64,000 nucleotides of DNA from Bryobacterales bacterium KBS 96 (GTDB taxonomy: Bacteria; Acidobacteriota; Terriglobia; Bryobacterales; Bryobacteraceae), in NCBI GenBank assembly GCA_000381625.1, contig KB906767.1:6347672-6411671 (forward strand), given 5' to 3'. This document shows positions 1 to 7,529 of the stretch, piece after piece. The position numbers and the translations under genes were made by a program. The notes under the pieces were generated by a model. It saw only the letters and a list, made by a program, of their open reading frames with translations. It was not told the origin of the DNA and did not search any database. Position 1 is the first letter of the stretch, and each line of letters opens with the position of its first letter.

Positions 1-248
1 CGCAGATGGCGCGTTTGTAGATCGATCTGTTCCTCTTGTGCCGTGAGCAGATCGAGCAGGAGTGTGGCGAGATTGGCTTGATGGAGAACGCCGGCGACAT
101 ACCGGTTGCGCGAGCTCAGCCGGCTGCTGCCGCTGCCGTGGGCAAAGACGACAATGCCGCGCGCATCGATGGGAATCGTAAGATCGCCGACAACGCCGGA
201 CGGCGGAATCTCAACGGAGCGTTCGGAAATCTTTGGTTTGGCAGTCAT
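1..248 (-). CDS. Alpha/beta hydrolase (dienelactone hydrolase type), C-terminus cut by window edge
   Basis: Reading the minus strand from ATG at 248 gives 82 residues with no stop before the window edge. They include a beta strand followed by VVFAHGSGSSR, which is the oxyanion-hole turn (HGSGSS) seen in the dienelactone-hydrolase-like family, and then a helix and LATLLLDLLT. The catalytic Ser, Asp and His would lie outside the window. The gene is 84 bp downstream of a DJ-1/PfpI gene on the same strand, so the two may be co-transcribed. The family assignment rests on the N-terminal motif only, and the substrate is unknown. Confidence 0.72.
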   Translation of the reverse strand, partial: MTAKPKISERSVEIPPSGVVGDLTIPIDARGIVVFAHGSGSSRLSSRNRYVAGVLHQANLATLLLDLLTAQEEQIDLQTRHL

Positions 249-332
249 TTGCCCTCTTGTTCGCCGGCCTCAACATCCCGGGAAACTACGGTGAATTGGC
301 TTACCCAACTGCTTTCTTCGATGGGCGCCGGT

Positions 333-968
333 TTATTTCCTGTAGGGAGGACGCCAGGGGGCGATATGCGTTTCGGAGCGCGGCTGTATTCCAGTGCGGG
401 TATGTTCCATGGAGCGGCTTATTTTATCCGCAAGTTCGCCGCCCCACTGGCGCTCGACGAACCACAACGCGAGATCGATTGACGACGTGACACCACCGCA
501 CGTAAGAATATCGCCATCGTCGACGACGCGGGCTTCGACAACGCGCGCCTTCGTCCGGCGCAGATCTTCCAGCGCGCCGTGATGGGTGACAGCAGCGCGG
601 CCGTCCAGCAGCCCCGCGGCAGCCAGCGCCATCGCTCCCGTACACACACCGGCCAAAATGACTTGGGATTCGTGCAGCGACGATAGAGTTTTTGTCAAAG
701 CGCCGTGCGCGATCTCCCGTCGAATGCCGTTGTTGGAATTGGCAACCCAACCGCCACCCGGCACGACGACGAGATCGGGCGCGGTATTGAGCACGCCGTC
801 CGGATGAACTCGCAAGCCGAACTGCGCCGTTACTTCGGATTGCGGCTCAAGAGTAACAAGTTCAACTTCGATATCTTTCTCGATCTTTGCGGCCCGGCGA
901 AATACCTCCTGAGGACCCACAAAGTCAATCTCATCGGCTCCATCGAAAACCAAAATGTCGATCCGCAT
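333..968 (-). CDS. DJ-1/PfpI family protein
   Basis: 211 residues, a normal length for a single-domain DJ-1/PfpI (class I glutamine amidotransferase-like) protein. The fold is visible as an N-terminal strand ILVFDGADEIDFVGP, the turn VVPGGG around residue 70, and the nucleophile elbow AGVCTGAM with Cys109. The Glu of the N-terminal DEIDFVGP motif matches the acidic residue that contacts the Cys in this family. Members include isonitrile hydratases, proteases, chaperone-like proteins and the ligand domain of GATase1-AraC regulators. No HTH follows here, so this is the stand-alone type. It is divergent from the oxidoreductase at 1090. The exact activity cannot be told from sequence. Confidence 0.88.
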   Translation of the reverse strand: MRIDILVFDGADEIDFVGPQEVFRRAAKIEKDIEVELVTLEPQSEVTAQFGLRVHPDGVLNTAPDLVVVPGGGWVANSNNGIRREIAHGALTKTLSSLHESQVILAGVCTGAMALAAAGLLDGRAAVTHHGALEDLRRTKARVVEARVVDDGDILTCGGVTSSIDLALWFVERQWGGELADKISRSMEHTRTGIQPRSETHIAPWRPPYRK

Positions 969-1089
969 ATTCCATTTTCACAGGCGTCCCGGCCCTCGAT
1001 CTCAGGCGTAACAGCGCCTCTGCGATAGAGTGTCAGATTGACCCTTTGAAACGAAGGGTTCAGCGCGAAAGGACGAAACGATTCAGTTT

Positions 1090-2232
1090 ATGGCAAAAAT
1101 CAAAACCGCTATCGTCGGAACCGGTTTCATGGGTAAGGTGCATACGGAAAACGTGCGGCGCTTGGGAAATGTGGAAGTGGCGGCTGTGGTGGGAAGCAGG
1201 CCGGAGCGAGCGAAACAATTCGCCGAAGCCATGGGAATTCCGAAAGCGGCGGCGAGCTTGAAAGAAGTGCTCGACGACAAAGAGATCGCCGCGGTCCACA
1301 TTTGTACGCCGAACGTAGACCACTATCCTATGTCCAAGGCGGCCATCGAGGCGGGAAAGGCCGTTCTTTGCGAAAAGCCGTTGACCTTGAGCGCCGCCGA
1401 AGCCCGCGAACTGGTCGAACTGGCGAAAGCCAAAAACGCTATCAACTGTGTGCAGCATAATTTGCGCTACTACCCGGTCGTGCAGCAGATCCGGCAAATG
1501 ATCGCGCACGGAGACCTCGGCGACATTCTGATCGCGCAAGGCACTTACTCCCAGGACTGGCTGCTCTACGATACCGACTGGAACTGGCGGGTCGACACGG
1601 AAGAGAACGGCAAGCTGCGAGCCATGGGAGACATCGGATCGCACTGGATGGACATGATCCAGCACCTCACCGCATTGCCCATTACCGCCGTATGCGCCGA
1701 CCTTGCGACATTTCACAAGACCCGCAAGCGCCCGAAAGGCTCGGTCGAGACCTTCTCCGGCAAGAAGCTTCAGCCCGGCGACTACGAAGAGTTCCCCATT
1801 ACGACTGACGATTTCGGAGCCGTGCTGATTCACCTGGGTGATCGCGCCAAAGGAGCTTTCACGGTCAGCCAGATGTCGGCCGGCTGCAAGAACCGCTTTT
1901 CATTTGATATTTTCGGGACGAAAGCCGGCGTTTCGTGGAGCCAGGAGCAGCCCGATACACTCTGGATCGGACACCGCAACGATCCAAACCAGATCATTAT
2001 CAAAGACGGCTCGTTGCTCTATCCCGCCGCCGCCAAATTCGCGGACCTGCCGGGTGGCCACAGCGAAGGATACGACGATTCACACAAGCAGGTGTTCAAG
2101 AATTTCTACGCCAGAGTCGCCGATCCGAAGGTCCCGATCGACTATCCGACCTTCGAGGATGGCCTGCGCGGCATGGTCCTCCTGGAAAAAGTCGCCGAGA
2201 GCGCCGCTCGCGAGGGTTGGGTCAAAGTTTAG
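1090..2232 (+). CDS. Gfo/Idh/MocA family NAD(P)-dependent oxidoreductase
   Basis: 380 residues, typical of the family. The N-terminal Rossmann domain has the dinucleotide motif AIVGTGFMGKVH at about residues 8-19. The family motif CEKPL lies near residue 97, where the Lys is the conserved catalytic residue. The C-terminal alpha/beta domain carries DIGSHWMDM, containing the conserved His of the substrate pocket. Such enzymes oxidise or epimerise sugars, inositols or their derivatives in the cytoplasm. There is no sugar kinase or transporter beside it, so the substrate is open. No strong ribosome-binding site precedes the ATG. It is divergent from the DJ-1/PfpI gene. Confidence 0.92.
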   Translation: MAKIKTAIVGTGFMGKVHTENVRRLGNVEVAAVVGSRPERAKQFAEAMGIPKAAASLKEVLDDKEIAAVHICTPNVDHYPMSKAAIEAGKAVLCEKPLTLSAAEARELVELAKAKNAINCVQHNLRYYPVVQQIRQMIAHGDLGDILIAQGTYSQDWLLYDTDWNWRVDTEENGKLRAMGDIGSHWMDMIQHLTALPITAVCADLATFHKTRKRPKGSVETFSGKKLQPGDYEEFPITTDDFGAVLIHLGDRAKGAFTVSQMSAGCKNRFSFDIFGTKAGVSWSQEQPDTLWIGHRNDPNQIIIKDGSLLYPAAAKFADLPGGHSEGYDDSHKQVFKNFYARVADPKVPIDYPTFEDGLRGMVLLEKVAESAAREGWVKV

Positions 2233-2393
2233 GCTAAATGGCCCTTATAGCGTCCGAGACTGCAATACGGCTGGGCAGTTTGCATCGGAGTGCTTCCCGC
2301 CTGGCCCGTGTCCCGGCAACATCGCGCATTGACAGGACTGAGCTAGAAGAGGATCATTCGATTAGAGAATTTTAATTACAAAAGGGGTGTCGC

Positions 2394-3800
2394 ATGACGA
2401 CGTTTCGCGTGTTCACGCTACTGGCGGGCGGTCTTGGTATCACCGTGTGCTTACCGGCACAGGTTGCCATTTCGACGCATTCCGGTCTCATTCAGTTCAC
2501 CGTCGGTTCCGTGTACGTCGGCGACAAACCAGTTCATAAGACCACGACAAATCTGCCTGACGTCAAGAATGGGCAGGTGCTGCGTACCGGCAGCGACGGC
2601 AATGCCGAGCTTCTATTGACACCGGGTGTGTTTCTGCGCCTTGGCAACGACGCGTCCGTCCGGATGGATTCGAATGCGCTGAGCAACACGCAGCTCACGC
2701 TGCTTTCCGGCGTGGCGATGGTAGAGTGCGACGAGCTTCTCGAAGATAACGCGGTTTCCTTCACGGTCGGAAAGCAGGTCGTTGAGTTTCGGAAAAAGGG
2801 CCTGTTCCGCCTGGAGGCCAATCCGCCTTCGATTGCCGCTATCAAGGGCGACGCTTTCGTTACGGGCACGTTAAACACGACCGTAAAGCACGGAAAAGAA
2901 CTGGCGCTCGATACAGCGGTCCCTCAACTGCAAAAGTTCCACCTCAATAAGAAGGACGATCTTTACCTCTTCAGCCAGGCTCGCGCGGAAGACAGCGCCT
3001 ACGCCACGAACGTGACGGCCAGCAGCCTGTATTCATCGGGCTACAACTGTGGCGCTTCCAGTTGGTATCTGATGAGCTCCGTCGGCATGTATTCCTATCT
3101 GCCGTGCAGCGGAATGTTTGCAAATCCCTTCGGCGCGTACATGCTGGGCCTGAATTATGGTTATCTCTGGAACGGACCAAACTACTACGTTCCACCCATG
3201 GGAATGATCGGCATGCCCGTTCGGGGCGGCGGTGGCGGTGGAGGCGGCACGGTTGCCGGAAATGTCCCTAACGTGGCTGCCACACCGGCGGCGCATCCGG
3301 GAGGAATCGGTTCAACGCCAGGATCTCGGCGTGTTCCGCTCCCGGGGACGGCGCATCCCGAGGCGGCGAATGCGGCCATCGCGAGCCGGGGTACTTCGGT
3401 TCCGGTTTTCGTCGGCCCGGGTTACCATGGGGCGCCGCCGCGAGTTGAGCTATTTCAGGGGGCGCATCCATACGCGCGGATTATGTCCTCCAATCCCGGC
3501 TTTCACGGCAACTCCGGTATGAGGAACATGACCGGTTCCGCGATCTCCCGTCCGGCAATGCGGAATATGGCAGGTCCGGCGATCGCCCATCCGACGATGC
3601 GGAGCATGGGGGGCGGCTTCCACGGCAACCCGGGCGCCATGCGCAACGGTGGTAATTTCGGCGGCGCCCGTCCGATGGGCGGAGTACGCAGCGCTCCCAG
3701 CGGCGGCTTCGGTGGAGCAAGTGGCGCGTCGCCTGCTGCCGCCCCAAGTGCTGCTCCGGCGGGCGGCGGCGGCGCGCGCGGCGGACCTCGCAGCCGATAA
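2394..3800 (+). CDS. Secreted FecR-domain protein with glycine/methionine-rich C-terminal repeats
   Basis: 468 residues starting at an ATG after AAAAGGGG, a good ribosome-binding site. Residues 1-24 are a signal peptide ending near LPAQVA. Residues 35-165 look like a FecR domain: a tract of beta strands with a DG/GN-rich turn pattern and VFLRLGNDASVRMD, as in periplasmic sensor or surface FecR proteins. After about residue 215 the protein changes to Tyr/Gly/Ser-rich sequence, then GGGGGGG near residue 283. It ends in imperfect repeats of MRNMxGxAIxxPxMR and Gly/Ala/Pro-rich sequence. No sigma factor or TonB receptor is adjacent, so this is probably an envelope or surface structural protein, not a Fec-type anti-sigma factor. 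The function is inferred only. Confidence 0.8.
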   Translation: MTTFRVFTLLAGGLGITVCLPAQVAISTHSGLIQFTVGSVYVGDKPVHKTTTNLPDVKNGQVLRTGSDGNAELLLTPGVFLRLGNDASVRMDSNALSNTQLTLLSGVAMVECDELLEDNAVSFTVGKQVVEFRKKGLFRLEANPPSIAAIKGDAFVTGTLNTTVKHGKELALDTAVPQLQKFHLNKKDDLYLFSQARAEDSAYATNVTASSLYSSGYNCGASSWYLMSSVGMYSYLPCSGMFANPFGAYMLGLNYGYLWNGPNYYVPPMGMIGMPVRGGGGGGGGTVAGNVPNVAATPAAHPGGIGSTPGSRRVPLPGTAHPEAANAAIASRGTSVPVFVGPGYHGAPPRVELFQGAHPYARIMSSNPGFHGNSGMRNMTGSAISRPAMRNMAGPAIAHPTMRSMGGGFHGNPGAMRNGGNFGGARPMGGVRSAPSGGFGGASGASPAAAPSAAPAGGGGARGGPRSR

Positions 3801-3995
3801 GCGTACCTATTTCCAGTTTGGAATTCACACGCCGGTGTCGCACGATTCGTCCTTGCAGGCGGGCGGTTTCCCCCCGCTCCTCGGCGAGCGCTAAATTGCT
3901 CCTTCCACGCGGGTGTTCGGGATTTACCAAATACGCTTGAGAATACTCACCCCGAACCGCAACCAATTTCAAGAGACCAATCCGCAATGCAGATT

Positions 3996-4026
3996 GTCCG
4001 GGCGGCGTGTGACAAACGCGCCGGAC
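3996..4026. promoter_or_regulatory. Imperfect inverted repeat upstream of the MocR-type gene
   Basis: GTCCGG at 3996-4001 is matched by CCGGAC at 4021-4026, and the arms continue inward with single bulges (CGGCGT against ACGCG). It ends 28 bp before the start codon at 4055. MocR/GntR regulators often bind such repeats near their own gene, so it could be an autoregulatory operator. It could equally be a 5'-UTR hairpin or a terminator for the FecR-domain gene. No T-run follows. Confidence 0.3.
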
Positions 4027-4054
4027 GGCTCTTGAAAAGGAACTCTGACGGCTG

Positions 4055-5731
4055 ATGGCCACTGCAACGGCAAAGGCGCCAGCAACCCAAGCGACCATTA
4101 CTCTCGACCGTGAGTCGAAAACTCCTCTGTACATTCAGCTTTGTAACGCGCTTCGCGGCTTAATCGAAAGCGGCGTTTTTCCCATTGGCTCCGCGCTTCC
4201 AAAGCTGAAGACTCTCGCGGTTGAACTCGCAGTCTCGGAGAGCACCGTTCGCCGGGCATTCCAAAAGCTCGCGAGTGAAGAGCGCCTCGCCGGAAATGCC
4301 GGTTCGGGTTTCACGGTGGCTCCATTCGCGCCGGCCGGCAACCGGCAGCCCCACGGTTCATCTCGCCGCCGCCAGGCGCGGAAGCAAACGCCATCCGACG
4401 CCGCCCCGGCTCGAGAAGCAGCGCTGCCTCAACATGTAGCCGCCCCAGTTCAGGAGTCAGTTGCCGTCAGTTCTGCCCCGTCATCCGTTTTGTTCAGCCG
4501 CATTGCGGCCGCCGGGCAGATTGACGCCTCACGCCTGCAAGCATCCGGGCCGCTTCGCCCGTTTCGAGCCGGTTTCCCGGAAACGCAGGAATTTCCGCTC
4601 GATATCTGGGAGGGCCTCCGGAGCCGTTTGCTGAAAGAGAAATCGGCTGAGCTTCTCGACTTCTGCGGAGCGTTCGGATACCTTCCGCTGCGCGAGGCCA
4701 TCGCCGCCCGCCTCCGGGCCGCGCGGGGCGTCCGGTGCTCCGCCGAACAGGTTGTCGTTTGCGCGGGCGCGCAACAGGCTCTCAATCTGGTCATTGGTAC
4801 GCTCATCTCTCCCGGCGACTTGGTTGGCATGGAGGAGCCCGGCTACTACGGAGCCAAAGCCGCTTTCCAGCAGGCCGGAGCGCGCATCGCTCCACTGCTG
4901 GTCGATGAGGAGGGCCTGAATGTTCCAGACGCCCGGCGGCAGAACATTCCCGCGCTCCTCTATACAACTCCGACCAACCAGTTTCCGCTTGGGGCGGCGT
5001 TATCTCTCCCACGCCGTCTGGCCCTGCTCGATTTTGCCCGCCAGACGGACACCTGGATACTCGAAGACGACTGCGATGGTGACTTCTGCTACTCCGGGCG
5101 CCCGCTGCCCAGCTTGCAAGGAACAGATAATTATCATCGCGTCATTTATCTTGGTTCCACCGGACGGACGCTGTTCTCTTCGCTGGAAATCGGCTACCTG
5201 GTTGTGCCCTTATCGCTCATGGAGAACTTCTCGAAGATCAAAGAAATCATGGGCGGCCAGCCCTGCGTTATCGATCAGGCTACTTTGGCTTCGTTTTTGA
5301 GCGAAGGCCATTTCGACCGCCACGTCCGGCGCATGAACGTGCTGTATTACCAGCGCCTGCAAGCGTTGGCCGATTCGGTGCAATCCGAATTATCCGGCTT
5401 TATCGATCTGGAGCCGGCGCAGGGCGGGTTGCACGCGGTGGGCTGGCTCGCTCGCGGCCTGGAAGAGGAGTGGGTCACCAGTAGCGCTGCGCAGGCCGGA
5501 ATCGAGTTGCCGCTGCTCTCGACCTTTGGGAAAACCGCCCTTATGCGCCCAGGAGTGGTATTTGGCTTTGCCGCTTTCAGCGAGAAAATCATCCGCCAGA
5601 CTGTGAAGTCGCTCGGCGACATGCTGCGAGGTCCGCGGATACCGAAGGCTCTGCCGCTGGCGGGGGGAATGGAAAACGATAAGCCGGGTTTCTTCCGGCG
5701 GATGTTTGCGAAACGCCAGGATGGCCGTTAA
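4055..5731 (+). CDS. MocR-like regulator (GntR HTH plus aminotransferase-like domain) lacking the PLP lysine
   Basis: 558 residues. Residues 22-90 form a GntR-type winged helix (LPKLKTLAVELAVSESTVRR). A Pro/Ala-rich linker of about 80 residues follows. Residues 165-530 align with the fold-type I aminotransferase domain of MocR proteins: YTTPTNQFPLGAALSLPRR, LEDDCDGDF and GHFDRHVRRM are all recognisable. In canonical MocR proteins the PLP site reads Y-L-G-T-F-S-K-T-L and its Lys forms the aldimine. Here it reads YLGSTGRTLFSSLEIGYL, with Arg371 in the Lys place, and the Tyr of the DDYD motif is Cys. The domain is therefore unlikely to hold PLP covalently and may have become a pure sensor. It is convergent with the carbonic anhydrase gene, and no pdx or gab genes are adjacent. 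Confidence 0.88.
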   Translation: MATATAKAPATQATITLDRESKTPLYIQLCNALRGLIESGVFPIGSALPKLKTLAVELAVSESTVRRAFQKLASEERLAGNAGSGFTVAPFAPAGNRQPHGSSRRRQARKQTPSDAAPAREAALPQHVAAPVQESVAVSSAPSSVLFSRIAAAGQIDASRLQASGPLRPFRAGFPETQEFPLDIWEGLRSRLLKEKSAELLDFCGAFGYLPLREAIAARLRAARGVRCSAEQVVVCAGAQQALNLVIGTLISPGDLVGMEEPGYYGAKAAFQQAGARIAPLLVDEEGLNVPDARRQNIPALLYTTPTNQFPLGAALSLPRRLALLDFARQTDTWILEDDCDGDFCYSGRPLPSLQGTDNYHRVIYLGSTGRTLFSSLEIGYLVVPLSLMENFSKIKEIMGGQPCVIDQATLASFLSEGHFDRHVRRMNVLYYQRLQALADSVQSELSGFIDLEPAQGGLHAVGWLARGLEEEWVTSSAAQAGIELPLLSTFGKTALMRPGVVFGFAAFSEKIIRQTVKSLGDMLRGPRIPKALPLAGGMENDKPGFFRRMFAKRQDGR

Positions 5732-5805
5732 ACCGTTGGGCTATTATCTCTCATCTACGGCCGGGCAATCGATAGACCCAAAGTTGGCAATCCTGGCCGA
5801 AGTCT

Positions 5806-6507
5806 CTACTGCGCGGCCTTGTCCAGCCGGACCACTTCTCCGGTATCCAACTGATACTCCGCCTCGATTACGGTCAATTTGCCTTGCTCTTTGGCGTGCC
5901 GCAAAACTTCGCTGTGCGCCAGCACATCCATCGCGCTCTGATGCACATTTTCTTTGATTGCGGCTTCGATCAGCGCGTCTCCCGTCGCGGAACCCTTCAC
6001 CTTCTCCACCGCGGGACCAATTTGGTCCACCATGGCCTGCAGATTCGGTGTCGGCATCTTTTCGCCAGAAGCGGCGGCGGTGACCGCCCCGCACTTGGTG
6101 TGGCCCAGCACCACCAACACGGTGCTGCCGAGGTGATCGAAGGCATACTCCATGCTGGCGAGCCCCAACGGAGCAGCAATGTTTCCGGCTGCGCGCACCA
6201 CGAACAGGTCGCCCAATGTCTGGTCAAAGACCAACTCCGGAGGCACGCGGCTGTCGGAGCAACTCAGCACCGTGGCGTTCGGGTGCTGTGACTTCGTCAG
6301 CGACTCGCGAACACTCACCACGGCGCGGGACTTTAGTTTGCCGGCAATGAAGCGCTTGTTGCCGTCCATAAGGTCCGACCAGATCTTATCTGGCGACTGT
6401 GCCGGACGAACCGCGTGTCCGTGATGCGCCGCCGGCGCGGCGGGTTGTTGCGCAGCCGCGAACGTCGCGAGAAAGAAGATTGCCAAGCAGGCAAGTTTAG
6501 ATCGCAT
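5806..6507 (-). CDS. Beta-class carbonic anhydrase, exported
   Basis: 233 residues from ATG 6507, which has GGGGGA five bases upstream. A longer frame exists to 6540, but residues 1-19 from this start form a clean signal peptide (LACLAIFFLATFAAAQ), so the later start is preferred. Zinc ligands of beta carbonic anhydrases are all present: Cys83 and Asp85/Arg87 in CSDSR, then His136 and Cys139 in GHTKCG. The mature enzyme should interconvert CO2 and bicarbonate in the periplasm. It is a single gene, with nothing nearby for carboxysomes or bicarbonate transport. Confidence 0.93.
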   Translation of the reverse strand: MRSKLACLAIFFLATFAAAQQPAAPAAHHGHAVRPAQSPDKIWSDLMDGNKRFIAGKLKSRAVVSVRESLTKSQHPNATVLSCSDSRVPPELVFDQTLGDLFVVRAAGNIAAPLGLASMEYAFDHLGSTVLVVLGHTKCGAVTAAASGEKMPTPNLQAMVDQIGPAVEKVKGSATGDALIEAAIKENVHQSAMDVLAHSEVLRHAKEQGKLTVIEAEYQLDTGEVVRLDKAAQ

Positions 6508-6726
6508 GTTGTCCCCCGAAATCGCCTGACTATAGCACATGGAGTTACTGAAAGGAAGAACAGACTAACTTGCCAGGCGATTATCTTCGAACCGCAGGTT
6601 ACGCTTTCCTATCCCAGGGTGACGCTTTAGTCCGGGCTTGCTAAATCCGTGGCGCTAAGAGTTATCTCCGATCAGACGGCGCACGCCGTTCCGATGCGCG
6701 AATGCCCGCACGCCTAAAATGAGACC

Positions 6727-7389
6727 ATGTCAAATCCTTGGCTCTCCATACCTCTTCAGGATTATGAAGGGCACATGTGCTCCGCAGGCGTGCGGCAGTT
6801 GACTGTCTTGGCGGAACTTTTCAAGGCTGCTCTCGACCGCTATCGCCCCGAGAGTGTCGCGGTGCTGGGGGTAGCGGGCGGTAACGGCCTGGAGCAAGTC
6901 GATTGCGCAGTCACCAAGAGGATCGTTGCAGTGGACATCAACCATCAGTATCTCGATGAGGTCCAGCGGCGGTTCAGCACGCTTTCCGGCTTGGAACTCC
7001 AGTGTCTCGACCTCGCCGAACGGGAGGTCAGTCTGGCTCCGGTGGCGTTGGTGCATGCGGCGTTGATCTTTGAACATGTGGGATTTGGCGTCGCGTTGGA
7101 GAATGCACTTTCGCTTGTCGCGCCTGGGGGCAAGTTTTCCGTAGTGCTGCAGTTGCCAAGCGAGGAGGAACAGGGCGTTGCTTCCACGAAGCACAAGTCG
7201 ATGCTAACGCTGAAGGAGAATTTCGTCCTGATCGACATCGGTGAGTTTCAACGCTTGCTGGAGCAGAAGGGATTCCAGGTAATTGAGCAGGAAACCCGAC
7301 CCTTGCCCGCCGGAAAGGCGCTTTGGCTCGGTGTATTCGCCAAAGCCGGTGACGCCTGTGCGAGCGCGTCCGAACACGACCGCAGTTAG
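6727..7389 (+). CDS. Class I SAM-dependent methyltransferase-like protein
   Basis: 220 residues. The sequence SVAVLGVAGGNGLEQVD at about residues 43-59 matches motif I of Rossmann methyltransferases in degenerate form (GxAGGNG). IVAVDINHQYL is the acidic motif that binds the ribose of SAM. A later strand-helix region (LIFEHVGFGVALENALSLVAPGG) resembles motifs of the post-I type. The substrate is unknown. It sits alone between the carbonic anhydrase and alaS, with 140 bp to alaS. The identification is good at fold level only. Confidence 0.75.
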   Translation: MSNPWLSIPLQDYEGHMCSAGVRQLTVLAELFKAALDRYRPESVAVLGVAGGNGLEQVDCAVTKRIVAVDINHQYLDEVQRRFSTLSGLELQCLDLAEREVSLAPVALVHAALIFEHVGFGVALENALSLVAPGGKFSVVLQLPSEEEQGVASTKHKSMLTLKENFVLIDIGEFQRLLEQKGFQVIEQETRPLPAGKALWLGVFAKAGDACASASEHDRS

Positions 7390-7529
7390 CCTCCTGAAAA
7401 GCTCTTTGGCGCGTCGTTAAATTTCTCCACCCTAGCGGCTCATAACTTTGTACGGCTCTGATACCAGAGCGGCTCTCCGCAAACTGCCGGTCGCGTTCGC
7501 GCGTAATGCGAAACTAGGAGTAGATTCCC

